Below are positions 15,453-21,799 of a stretch of 64,000 nucleotides of DNA, in pieces. The stretch is from the NCBI RefSeq assembly GCF_007859755.1, contig NZ_SJPF01000001.1, positions 434,001-498,000 of the forward strand. Reading direction: 5' to 3'. The notes under the pieces were generated by a model. That model saw only the letters and a program-made list of their open reading frames with translations. It was not told the origin of the DNA and did no database searches. Origin of the DNA: Blastopirellula retiformator (GTDB lineage: Bacteria; Planctomycetota; Planctomycetia; Pirellulales; Pirellulaceae). The translations under genes were made by a program, and so were the position numbers. Every line of letters starts with the position of its first letter. The stretch's first letter is position 1.

Positions 15453-15848
15453 ATGGCTTTGATACTAACGCGAAAAAAAGGGGAATCGATTCAGTTCGAC
15501 GACGACGTGATCGTGACGGTTGACTGGATCCGCAAGCGAAAGGTGCGGTTTCTGGTCAAAGCGCCGGAGACGACGCGGGTCGTGCGGGCCGAGATCGTCG
15601 ACCAGCCGGCGCCGGAGTCAAGTCGCGAGCGGCGGCGGAAGGACTATCCGACGCCGATGCTGATCCTCGTCCGGAAGCAATGGGAATCGATCCGGATCGG
15701 TGACGATGTGATCCTGACAGTCGATCGAATCGACGCTGGCCGGATCCAAGTGGCGATCATCGCGCCGACGGAGACGATCGCCCTGCGCACCGAGCTGCTC
15801 AACCGGCCGCCGAGCGAATCGCAGCCGCAACAAAAAGCGACCGCCTAA
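15453..15848 (+). CDS. Tandem two-domain CsrA-family RNA-binding regulator
   Basis: CsrA/RsmA proteins bind GGA motifs in mRNA leaders and block or alter translation. They normally act as dimers of one about 60-residue chain. This 131-residue protein has two CsrA domains in one chain. Domain 1 (about 2-51) reads ALILTRKKGESIQFDDDVIV, with VVRAEI at its end. Domain 2 (about 69-121) starts MLILVRKQWESIRIGDDVIL and ends ALRTEL. The RNA-contacting arginine equivalent to Arg44 is kept in both (Arg45 and Arg112, each the 44th residue of its domain). The chain could fold as an intramolecular pseudo-dimer. The start is ATG 15453 with AAGGAG six bases upstream; an in-frame TTG at 15447 is disfavoured. 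It is one of two CsrA-like genes on the island. Confidence 0.85.
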   Translation: MALILTRKKGESIQFDDDVIVTVDWIRKRKVRFLVKAPETTRVVRAEIVDQPAPESSRERRRKDYPTPMLILVRKQWESIRIGDDVILTVDRIDAGRIQVAIIAPTETIALRTELLNRPPSESQPQQKATA

Positions 15849-15901
15849 GAAGGCGGAGAATTCTCACCACCCAGAACGACACTTTCGCCCCGTCAAAAAG
15901 C

Positions 15902-17056
15902 ATGGAAGAGCAAGAGAATTACAAACGGCTGCTGGTCGCGCTGGAAGCGTGGCCGCAGATGAACCTGCCGGCGTTCACCGTTTATCGGCGTCTGTGGGAC
16001 GCCCTCGGCGCCGAACCAGGTTCGATCGACATCGCGGTGACGCAGGACGCAGGGAAGTATCATCTCACCCCGCAAAGCCTACGGCGAGCGCTGGCCAAAC
16101 TCGAATCGATCGGCCTGGTAAAGCGGGAAATGGCGTTCGAAGACGAGTTTCAGGTGAAACAAATCCGCTACGCGGTCTACGACGCCTTGGCGATCCGGGA
16201 GAGGCCGAACGCCACGCGGGCCGAAGTCAAAGTCACGCAGGCTACGCAGTCCGCCGCGCCGAAAGTGGCGCGAGCGCCGATATCGGATCCAGCGCCGGAA
16301 TCGGCTCCGATTTCGAAATCGGTTCCAGCGCCGAAAGTGGCGCTAGCGCCGGAATCGGTTTCCGCGCCGAATTCGGCGCTACCTCCGCCGGGTGGCGCAA
16401 ATCAAGAACGGCACGAAAGTTGCGCCACGCCCGACGACCACAAACAACCGGCCGAGAGCGAAGCGTCGAGGCCCATGGAAATCCCCCCGGGTGGCGCACA
16501 AGAACAAGAGAACAAGAAACTCTCTCCTACTTCAATCTCAAACTCAAGAACCAAGTCAACCCAAGTTCAAGAACCAAGACCGTCGCCAGCGCGCACAGGG
16601 CCGCCGGACGTGCCGATCGCTCGCGCCGACGACGATTGGTCCGAATTTGGCGATGCGAAGCCGCTGGCGGCCGCGATCGAAAAGTTCGCCGAGCAGCTCG
16701 AAGACCCGGCGAAGATCGAGCGGCAACGGGAACGGCGGATCCAGGCCCTGGCGACGAAGATCCTCCGGTCGATCCGGACGGCCGAGGATCTGTGCGGCAC
16801 GCGGGAGAGCGACCTGATGGACCGGAGCGTCGCCGAGAAGGCGGCCGCCTGGTGGCACGAGCTGGAAACGAATCAGGCGGGCGACGGTCACGACCGCCAG
16901 GTGATCGCCAAGCAGTTCGAGAACGTGCTGCGGCGGATCGATCAACTCGGACGTGAGCGGTCTCTGAAGAAGCCGGGCGCCTACCTGAACACCTCGATCG
17001 GCAAGATCGTCGCCAAAGCGGGCGGCGTCTGGGCCGAGCCGAAACCGGAGTTTTGA
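15902..17056 (+). CDS. O-like replication initiator candidate
   Basis: Protein of 384 residues in three parts. Residues about 1-95 look like a winged-helix DNA-binding domain (LPAFTVYRRLWDALG, then YHLTPQSLRRALAKLESIGL). Residues about 110-235 are a Pro/Ala/Ser-rich linker with short repeats (APKVA, APES, PPGGA). Residues about 240-384 are a charged helical domain. The layout resembles phage replication initiators such as lambda O, whose origin iterons lie inside the linker coding region; here too a cluster of repeats and palindromes lies at 16256-16379. The function is inferred from architecture, not from a named family match. The start is ATG 15902, with no strong Shine-Dalgarno visible. 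Confidence 0.5.
   Translation: MEEQENYKRLLVALEAWPQMNLPAFTVYRRLWDALGAEPGSIDIAVTQDAGKYHLTPQSLRRALAKLESIGLVKREMAFEDEFQVKQIRYAVYDALAIRERPNATRAEVKVTQATQSAAPKVARAPISDPAPESAPISKSVPAPKVALAPESVSAPNSALPPPGGANQERHESCATPDDHKQPAESEASRPMEIPPGGAQEQENKKLSPTSISNSRTKSTQVQEPRPSPARTGPPDVPIARADDDWSEFGDAKPLAAAIEKFAEQLEDPAKIERQRERRIQALATKILRSIRTAEDLCGTRESDLMDRSVAEKAAAWWHELETNQAGDGHDRQVIAKQFENVLRRIDQLGRERSLKKPGAYLNTSIGKIVAKAGGVWAEPKPEF
16256..16379 (+). repeat. Iteron-like repeats and palindromes inside the initiator gene
   Basis: Within 124 bp there are two exact copies of GCGCCGAAAGTGGCGC (16256-16271, 16328-16343), two of AGCGCCGGAATCGG (16291-16304, 16345-16358), and the perfect palindromes CCGATATCGG (16277), CCGATTTCGAAATCGG (16307-16322) and GCGCCGAATTCGGCGC (16364-16379). 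The spacings are multiples of three, so the same DNA also encodes the Ala-Pro repeats of the linker. It may be an origin of replication or only a protein repeat. Confidence 0.6.
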
Positions 17057-17060
17057 AATC

Positions 17061-17255
17061 ATGCCGCGCTGCAAGTTCTGCAAATTCAAATCGGACGATC
17101 CGCGGCTGATGCACTGGCATCTGCGGTGGTCGCACGCTCGCAATCAGCGCAGCGCGTCGCAGTTCGTGCGGTGGTGGTTCTTCAAGCCAAAAGCCAAAAG
17201 CCAAAAGCCAAAAGCGGAAAGCGGAAAGCGGAAAGCGGAAAGCGGAAAGGAGTGA
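17061..17255 (+). CDS. C2H2-type zinc-finger miniprotein with repetitive tail
   Basis: Protein of 64 residues. Residues 4-25 form a C2H2 finger (CKFCKFKSDDPRLMHWHLRWSH), a fold used for DNA or RNA binding. After RSASQFVRWWFFKP the C-terminus is a basic repeat (KAKSQKP, KAESGKR, KAESGKE) encoded by nine heptanucleotide repeats at 17184-17246. Because the unit is 7 bp, gain or loss of one copy would shift the frame of the tail. It starts 4 bp after the initiator gene. Its stop overlaps the Shine-Dalgarno of the following gene. Confidence 0.62.
   Translation: MPRCKFCKFKSDDPRLMHWHLRWSHARNQRSASQFVRWWFFKPKAKSQKPKAESGKRKAESGKE
17184..17246 (+). repeat. Nine tandem heptanucleotide repeats
   Basis: Four copies of AAGCCAA (17184-17211) are followed by five copies of AAGCGGA (17212-17246), all perfect. 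The last copy runs into AAGGAG (17247-17252), the Shine-Dalgarno of the gene at 17259. Copy number could change by slippage, which would alter the tail of the zinc-finger protein and the leader of the next gene. Confidence 0.92.
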
Positions 17256-17258
17256 TTT

Positions 17259-17495
17259 GTGTCCAACGTTTGTCCCGTCGAGCGGTGTGACAACCGGAAG
17301 CAGGAAAACCAGGTGGCGTGCGCCCATCACTGGTATAAGCTGCCAAGCGAACTTCGAGCGAGAATCTGGCGGCTGTTTCGCAACGAGCGCGGCAGCGCCG
17401 CTCACCTGCAGGCGATACGTGAATCGATCCAGCTGTTGAACTTACGAGCCAAACCGAAAGGAGAAAGCGATGTCGACGATCACCGAGACGCCTGA
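17259..17495 (+). CDS. Cys/His-rich island protein
   Basis: Protein of 78 residues with an N-terminal metal-binding pattern, CPVERCDNRKQENQVACAHH (Cys5, Cys10, Cys21, His23, His24), and a helical remainder. It may be a small zinc protein; the family was not recognised. It starts at GTG 17259, seven bases after AAGGAG, which is generated by the edge of the heptanucleotide repeat. Its end overlaps the next gene by 26 bp. Confidence 0.55.
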   Translation: MSNVCPVERCDNRKQENQVACAHHWYKLPSELRARIWRLFRNERGSAAHLQAIRESIQLLNLRAKPKGESDVDDHRDA

Positions 17496-17721
17496 ACTGC
17501 CGCCTGAGACGATCGCGGTTTTGAACAACGCTCGCGCGGCGGTTCGCGAGGCCAAACGAGTCGCTCCTGGCGTTCGCGTTCATGCCCTGCATAGCCAGAT
17601 GCACGGCGTGCAGATGCACATCGATTCGATCGTGCGCGACAACAACCAAGCGGCCCTGAGTCGTCTGCCTCACTACGTCAAGCAACTACGCCAAACGCTG
17701 GCGCAGATCCGCGGAGTTTAA
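17470..17721 (+). CDS. Hypothetical helical island protein
   Basis: Protein of 83 residues, predicted all-helical, with a His/Met-rich centre (VHALHSQMHGVQMHIDSIV). No family was recognised. The start is ATG 17470 with AAAGGAG upstream. It overlaps the end of the previous gene in another frame, so coupling is likely. Confidence 0.5.
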   Translation: MSTITETPELPPETIAVLNNARAAVREAKRVAPGVRVHALHSQMHGVQMHIDSIVRDNNQAALSRLPHYVKQLRQTLAQIRGV

Positions 17722-17797
17722 CTTGGCAGTTTGCGGGTTGTTGCAAAATAGCTTTGCACGCTCGCCGTCCGATTTTTCATGGAGGAAGTCGCGAAGG

Positions 17798-18277
17798 ATG
17801 AAACCACGAAAGAATCTACCGCCGCTCGGCCTAGGTGCGGCAGTCTATTTTCTGCATCACAAGGGAATCGCTCGCGGCAAGATCGTGCATGCCAGCGACC
17901 CCAAGCATTGGGTCTATACGGTCGAAACCAACGTCCGGACGGCGCTCGATCGACGGCACGTCTCCGCGATTCGGGAGAAGATATGGGGCATGGGCGAGCT
18001 TGCCGACCTGGCCGAGCGGCTGCGGCATGAGATCAAGGTCGCCAATCGGATGCTCGCCAGCGTGCTGCGGGCGGCGGAGAAAGAGGGAACCGAGATCCCC
18101 ACGCCGCCAACCGCCGACGGATCGCCGCCACTCAAGATGGCCGAGATCCAGCGTCAGGCGGTCGAAGAGGCGCTGCGCCGCTGCGGCGGCGACAAACCGA
18201 CCGCGGCCAAGCAGCTGGGCGTTAGCGTGAAGACGATTTACAACTGGCTGGCGGAAGCAGAAGAGGCGAAGCGATGA
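17798..18277 (+). CDS. Fis-type HTH regulator
   Basis: Protein of 159 residues. Its C-terminal 40 residues (AEIQRQAVEEALRRCGGDKP, then TAAKQLGVSVKTIYNWL) form a Fis/NtrC-type helix-turn-helix. No AAA+ domain precedes it; instead an N-terminal SH3-like stretch (GAAVYFLHHKGIARGKIVHA) and a helical middle are seen. It is probably a small transcription regulator of the island. The start is taken at MKPRKNLPPLG with GAAGG just upstream; a longer start at 17723 has no support. It overlaps the next gene by 4 bp (ATGA). Confidence 0.68.
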   Translation: MKPRKNLPPLGLGAAVYFLHHKGIARGKIVHASDPKHWVYTVETNVRTALDRRHVSAIREKIWGMGELADLAERLRHEIKVANRMLASVLRAAEKEGTEIPTPPTADGSPPLKMAEIQRQAVEEALRRCGGDKPTAAKQLGVSVKTIYNWLAEAEEAKR

Positions 18278-18705
18278 GCGAATATCAACCGATTTCGGTC
18301 GAATTAGCGAAGCAGATCGCGGACGACTACTCCAAGGACGTCGTCGTGATCTGCGCCGGCGACGAGAAGCATGACCGGCTTCATTTTACGTCGTTCGGAC
18401 GCGATCCGATCGACAAGCTGGCTGGAGCGCGAATGGCGGAGATGTTCGCCGAGCAGCTTGGATCGTACGCCGATTCGCAACAAACGACCCACGAAGATTT
18501 TCGCGACGTGCCGGCGGCGAATTCGCGTCGACATGTTGAACTTCTGGTCGACGCGGCGAGGCGGGCGTTGCCGCTGCTCCAGGCAATTCAAAAGCGGCCT
18601 GGTAATCGCAACTATGATCCCGAGCGGGCGACCAATATTCAAACGGCGATCGATCAGTTGCAGCAGGCGATCGCCTGGCAACCGAAGGAGGCGGCGAGTG
18701 AGTAA
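18274..18705 (+). CDS. Hypothetical island protein
   Basis: Protein of 143 residues, start MSEYQPISVELAKQIADDYS, soluble and acidic in its first half. The C-terminal half is helical (VELLVDAARRALPLLQAIQK). It has no motif I can name. The ATGA overlap with the HTH gene and the 8-bp overlap with the next gene place it inside a coupled operon. Confidence 0.55.
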   Translation: MSEYQPISVELAKQIADDYSKDVVVICAGDEKHDRLHFTSFGRDPIDKLAGARMAEMFAEQLGSYADSQQTTHEDFRDVPAANSRRHVELLVDAARRALPLLQAIQKRPGNRNYDPERATNIQTAIDQLQQAIAWQPKEAASE

Positions 18706-18928
18706 CGAACCTGATTTGAAGCCGGGACCGGCAAACGTATCGGTCGAATTTTACAACGACGTGAGGAAGCTGCTAAATCATCGCCACCCAGGTCGAGAGA
18801 TTTCGACCAATTTCCATTTGCAACTCGTCATTCACTTGTCGGCGATCGATCGCGTCTACCAGGAATTGCCGCTGGAGACGCCGAAGAAGTCGGCTGGATT
18901 CGCCGCCGCTAAGCGAGGGGAAACATGA
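18698..18928 (+). CDS. Hypothetical island protein
   Basis: Protein of 76 residues starting at GTG 18698 (VSNEPDLKPGPANVSVEFYN) with an excellent AAGGAGG Shine-Dalgarno seven bases upstream. It is soluble with no cysteines, and no family was recognised. It is the last gene of the overlapping set 17259-18928. The following 208 bp hold no clear gene. Confidence 0.52.
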   Translation: MSNEPDLKPGPANVSVEFYNDVRKLLNHRHPGREISTNFHLQLVIHLSAIDRVYQELPLETPKKSAGFAAAKRGET

Positions 18929-19136
18929 TCAACTTCATCGGCGGTTCACACTCCCGCGCCATCGAGTGACCAAACGTGTCACTCGAAACAACTTCGGATG
19001 TCCGCAGATGACCGGTTATACGGCCTCACTTGCGGGGAACTTTGACGAAAACAGAGCGAAATCGCTTGCCGAAACCGATAATGCTTGCGTATCGTGTACG
19101 GGCAGGAAGCGCAAGCAACAACGCAAGGTAACTAGC

Positions 19137-19370
19137 ATGGCGTGCACGGTTTACACGCTCGGACATCGCCATTCGCTGCTGATTGGCGAAGCCCGAATCG
19201 TCAACCTCGGCCGCAAGAAGTCGAAGATTTTGTACTTGGGAGACGCCGCCAACGTGCGCGTTGACCATACGCCGTTTCCTGACAACGACGCAGGCGCCAC
19301 GCCTGCGGATTCCTCCGACGCCGACTCTCTGGCGTCAGCAGCGACTGCTGCCAATGACCTGGCCCCTTAG
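19137..19370 (+). CDS. CsrA-like small protein with disordered tail
   Basis: Protein of 77 residues. Residues 8-46 (LGHRHSLLIGEARIVNLGRK, then KSKILYLGDAANVRVDH) follow the CsrA strand pattern: the LIG turn, LG-x-K, then G-x-A-x-x-V-x-V before the end. Asp-His replaces the usual His-Arg at the RNA-binding site, so it may be a non-binding or altered-specificity homologue. Residues 48-77 are an Asp/Ala/Ser-rich tail. The start is chosen as ATG 19137 behind AAGGTAAC; longer forms have no Shine-Dalgarno. The putative GGA-hairpin RNA follows 60 bp downstream. Family membership is by eye only. Confidence 0.42.
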   Translation: MACTVYTLGHRHSLLIGEARIVNLGRKKSKILYLGDAANVRVDHTPFPDNDAGATPADSSDADSLASAATAANDLAP

Positions 19371-19429
19371 TTGAATCGCCCCGCACGAATGCGTTGATTC
19401 ACTCTCGGCCGTAACTCCCTACACCTAAC

Positions 19430-19547
19430 CAGAGACGCTTGCGCAAAGGAATGCGCACTCCGCAACGGCAGGGATTGCCGCGTCTCTGATTTGGGCCGGA
19501 GCGACGCCTGGTTGAATCCGTGCCAGGCGTCGCTTCCGGTTTTTTTG
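19430..19547 (+). ncRNA. Putative CsrA-binding small RNA with intrinsic terminator
   Basis: CAGAGACG (19430-19437) pairs with CGTCTCTG (19481-19488) and closes a three-way junction. Hairpin A is TGCGCA-AAGGAA-TGCGCA (19440-19457), and hairpin B is CGGC-AGGGATT-GCCG (19466-19480). Both loops expose A-N-GGA, and hairpin B contains CAGGGAT, the core of the published CsrA consensus. A very strong terminator follows: a 12-bp stem 19500-19511/19523-19534, extended by CCGG, then seven T residues to 19547. This is the layout of a miniature CsrB/RsmZ-type sponge RNA. It may be processed from the upstream gene's transcript, as no clear promoter is seen. Confidence 0.6.
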
Positions 19548-19600
19548 GCTGTCGCTGACGCGCCGTTAGGGCTAACGCGGTCCGAGCGTTTGCGGCGAAC

Positions 19601-19618
19601 AGAAGAAAGGAAGCTTCT
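19601..19618 (+). promoter_or_regulatory. GGA hairpin at the ribosome site of the gene at 19620
   Basis: AGAAG (19601-19605) pairs with CTTCT (19614-19618), leaving AAAGGAAG in the loop, two bases before the ATG at 19620. It has the form of a CsrA operator. The stem is AT-rich and only 5 bp long. Confidence 0.38.
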
Positions 19619-19619
19619 C

Positions 19620-20120
19620 ATGGGACTGGCTCAAAAGCTGCTGACGGCGATTCTCTGGGCGACTCTCGAAAAGGCGGGCAAGGCGTTTGCCGTTCGCGAC
19701 GACTTGAAGGAGGGCGCCAAGCACGACGTGCAGCTTCACGTCTACGGCACGATCGACGGCTGCAAAGTCGACCAGCCGATCTCCGGAACCTTCTCGGTCG
19801 CCGTCGGCAAGAAGGCGGCGGCCAATAAGAATCTGGCGGCCGATCAATCGCTCGCCTGGGTGCTGCAGTCGGTCGACGCCGAGATGGCGGCCAAGATCGA
19901 AGAGCGTCTGCTGGCCGACGCCAAGAAGCTCGAAGCGCGGGCGAAGCGGAAAAACAAAGATCTCAAAGAGGGCGAGCCGACTCGGACCCTGCATCTCGAA
20001 GTTGACGACGCGACCGATCAAAAGTCGAAGGACGCCGCCAAACGGATCCTCCAGCGATACATGCTGACCGGCACGAAAAGTACCGCCGGCGCCACTTCCT
20101 ACAAACCCGCGGCGGCCTAG
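19620..20120 (+). CDS. Hypothetical island protein
   Basis: Protein of 166 residues, start MGLAQKLLTAILWATLEKAG, lysine-rich and soluble. The segment HDVQLHVYGTIDGCKVDQPI suggests a beta-strand region; the C-terminal half is helical (AEMAAKIEERLLADAKKLEA). No family was recognised, though it could be a single-strand DNA-binding or structural protein. The start at ATG 19620 has AAAGGAAG in a hairpin loop just upstream. The terminator at 20109-20133 overlaps its stop codon. Confidence 0.55.
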   Translation: MGLAQKLLTAILWATLEKAGKAFAVRDDLKEGAKHDVQLHVYGTIDGCKVDQPISGTFSVAVGKKAAANKNLAADQSLAWVLQSVDAEMAAKIEERLLADAKKLEARAKRKNKDLKEGEPTRTLHLEVDDATDQKSKDAAKRILQRYMLTGTKSTAGATSYKPAAA

Positions 20121-20133
20121 GTCGCCGCTTTTT
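20109..20133 (+). terminator. Terminator overlapping the stop codon
   Basis: GCGGCGGC (20109-20116) pairs with GTCGCCGC (20121-20128, one G-T pair) around a CTAG loop, then five T residues. The TAG stop of the preceding gene lies in the loop. Confidence 0.7.
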
Positions 20134-20166
20134 CCCTGCCCCTCCTTTGCGAAAGGTTTTGTCGCG

Positions 20167-20499
20167 ATGACCTATTTCCAATTCCTCCACCTGGTCGGCA
20201 GCAATCTCGACGTCGTCGAGCCGCTCGCTGGTTTGATCCAACATCGACAAACGGTCAGCGGCATCCAGGCTCGCTGGAACGTCGACAAGGAGATCGGCGA
20301 CCTGCTCGTTCCGCGGATCGCCCAGCTGCAGCGCGAGTCCGAGTCGGTCACGGCCGCCGAGGCGCCGGACGAAACGACTGCCGAGACGGTGCTGCTCGAA
20401 AAGCTGGCGAAACGGCCGAGCGCCCAGGCCTGGGACGGTTCGCGACTGCGGCGACTGTTTGAAATCGCGATGCCGATCGTCGACCTTTTCGTGCGGTAA
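20167..20499 (+). CDS. Hypothetical island protein
   Basis: Protein of 110 residues, start MTYFQFLHLVGSNLDVVEPL, helical and acidic in the middle (ESVTAAEAPDETTAETVLLE), ending in RLFEIAMPIVDLFVR, which could be an amphipathic or membrane-touching helix. No family was recognised. The start is ATG 20167 with AAAGG about 13 bases upstream. A hairpin at 20518-20546 follows. Confidence 0.5.
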   Translation: MTYFQFLHLVGSNLDVVEPLAGLIQHRQTVSGIQARWNVDKEIGDLLVPRIAQLQRESESVTAAEAPDETTAETVLLEKLAKRPSAQAWDGSRLRRLFEIAMPIVDLFVR

Positions 20500-20517
20500 A
20501 TCGGACCGCATCCATAC

Positions 20518-20553
20518 CGCCGCTGCGTCTGACTCGCCCAGCGGCGCTCTTTT
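20518..20553 (+). terminator. Probable terminator
   Basis: CGCCGCTG (20518-20525) pairs with CAGCGGCG (20539-20546) across a 13-nt loop, followed by CTCTTTT. The U-tract is weaker than in the other island terminators. Confidence 0.55.
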
Positions 20554-20577
20554 CCGCGAAGTGTGATTGGACGCAAC

Positions 20578-20757
20578 ATGCGAGAGTTCATCACGGTATT
20601 GATCGGCCTGCTCGGCTCCGTGGTGATTTTGTTCGTCGTAGTCGTACTCGCCTGCGTCGCGTCGACGTTTGTCGTGTTGGCCATACGCCACGCTTCGCAG
20701 CCCAACATCGAAGTTCAATCGATCGAACCGCCCCTATCCAGCGAGATCCCGCAATGA
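20578..20757 (+). CDS. Small single-pass membrane protein
   Basis: Protein of 59 residues with one long membrane helix (FITVLIGLLGSVVILFVVVV, continuing to about residue 36) and a short polar C-terminus (RHASQPNIEVQSIEPPLSSE). It could be a holin-like or anchoring protein; nothing decides. The start is ATG 20578, with GTG 20563 five codons earlier as an alternative. It overlaps the next gene by 4 bp (ATGA). Confidence 0.5.
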   Translation: MREFITVLIGLLGSVVILFVVVVLACVASTFVVLAIRHASQPNIEVQSIEPPLSSEIPQ

Positions 20758-21222
20758 TCGCTAACGACAAGTTTTTTGCCCTGCCGCCGGTCCATCGCAG
20801 TCCGTTCACGATTCGCAAGTCGTCGGACGAATTTCCGTACCACCTCGCCGACCCAGGCTGGCCCGAAATCCGGAAGCGCTCAGGCGCCGGCGAGGGCATC
20901 AAGGTTGGCGTCGTCGATACCGGCGTCGACGAGACGCATCCGGAAGTCCAAGAGTCGCTGGTCGACGCGCGCGATTTCAGCGGCAGCCGCTCGGGCCCGG
21001 TCGACGTCGATGGTCACGGCACGCACGTCGCCAGCACGATCGCCGGCAAGCATGTCGGCGTCGCGCCCCGCGCCAAGCTCTACATCGCCAAGGCGCTGGG
21101 GGACAACGGCAGCGGTTCCGATCGAGCGGTCGCCAATGCGATTTTCTGGCTGATTGACCAGGGGGTCGACATCATCAACATGTCGCTCGGCTCGCCTTCG
21201 CCGTCGCCGGCGAGCCAGCCTG
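20754..21222 (+). pseudogene. Truncated subtilisin-like protease (S8)
   Basis: N-terminal two thirds of a subtilase. The catalytic Asp is in GVVDTGVDETHP (about residue 55), the catalytic His is in DVDGHGTHVASTIAGKHVGV (about residue 88), and the helix-strand region DIINMSLGSPSP is recognisable. The GTSMA segment with the nucleophile Ser is absent: homology stops near 21200-21222, and the frame then runs to 21341 across transposase-derived sequence in a different frame. No signal peptide is seen. It cannot be an active protease. It may have been intact cargo of the island before the IS event. A short fusion protein of 195 residues could still be made. Confidence 0.75.
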
Positions 21223-21390
21223 ACGATGATGTTCAAGCTGGCCCAATCGGCCGCGAAGAAATGGAGAAAACTGAACTGCTGCGAAAAGCTCTCCCTCGTG
21301 CTGGAAGGACGTTCCTTCCAAGACGGAATCCTGCAGGATAAGGCCGCCTAGTTCAGGAATTCAGAACACGACATTTGACAATAGCTCGGG
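21223..21390 (+). mobile_element. IS256-type transposase 3' remnant and terminal repeat
   Basis: From 21223 another forward frame reads TMMFKLAQSAAKKWRKLNCC and then EKLSLVLEGRSFQDGILQDK, ending AA and stop (21349-21351). This resembles the C-terminus of IS256-family transposases (pattern FKLAQ...A-x-K-x-WR-x-L...G-x-x-F-x-DG). About 10 bp later comes AGAACACGACATTTGACAAT, similar to the terminal repeats of that family. Only the last ~40 codons remain. The family assignment is from memory of the motif pattern. Confidence 0.6.
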
Positions 21391-21638
21391 TCTTCGTTGC
21401 CTGCTCGCTTGTGCATCGTTGTTAAGGACGTTGCTTGTTTCGGCGTACGCGCGCTGCGAGATGGGAGGCGTTTCTGGCAAAGATCGCTGAGTGGAACGAA
21501 AGGCTTGTCGTGGGAAGAGGTTGCGTCGATTTTCGCCCGCAGACGGGCTGACGGGCAGAAAAAAAAGTGTGCGGCGTGAGTCCATTACGTTTGAAAAAAC
21601 GAAACGGTCCAGTCCAGTCGTTGCGGAAAAATGATCCG

Positions 21639-21752
21639 AGGTAGGGTGCGTCGGGACGCACCGAGAGCCTGCCGTTGCGCTTTGCGTTGCCACGCGAATC
21701 TGGGAAACGGCGGAAGCGGCAGGGTCGTGGTGCGTCTCGACGCACCCTACCT
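21639..21752. repeat. Inverted GTAGGG palindromic repeats
   Basis: A 24-bp unit at 21639-21662 (AGGTAGGGTGCGTC... with its own GTGCGTC/GACGCAC palindrome) recurs inverted at 21729-21752 with one mismatch. This gives a REP-like pair about 66 bp apart in the gene-free region 21391-22180. Confidence 0.8.
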
Positions 21753-21799
21753 AAGAAAAAAAGTCGCAGTCCGGTCCAGTCGGCAGCCCCGAGGGGGCG

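Larger units (their letters stand above)
11153..21390 (+). mobile_element. Integrated genomic island at tRNA-Val
   Basis: About 10 kb of mostly small, forward-oriented genes begins immediately after a tRNA. It carries an excisionase-like HTH gene, a complete tyrosine recombinase, a replication-initiator-like gene with repeats inside it, several zinc-finger miniproteins, and hairpins with T-tracts between genes. No capsid, tail or conjugation genes are visible, so it may be a satellite-like or mobilizable element, or a remnant. The right boundary is unclear: no copy of the tRNA 3' end was found near 21-22 kb, and an IS256-type remnant lies there instead and may have removed the attachment site. 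Coordinates are approximate. Confidence 0.72.

Noticed and set aside
19023-19090. Possible promoter TTGACG...GATAAT upstream of the CsrA-like gene
   Set aside because: The boxes at 19042 and 19077 are 29 bp apart, far too wide for a sigma-70 promoter.
11340-20560. Integron-like cassette array (small genes each followed by a hairpin)
   Set aside because: The hairpins differ in sequence, lack attC R-box patterns and are followed by T-tracts, so they are better read as intrinsic terminators. The recombinase also lacks the extra motif of integron integrases as far as I can see.
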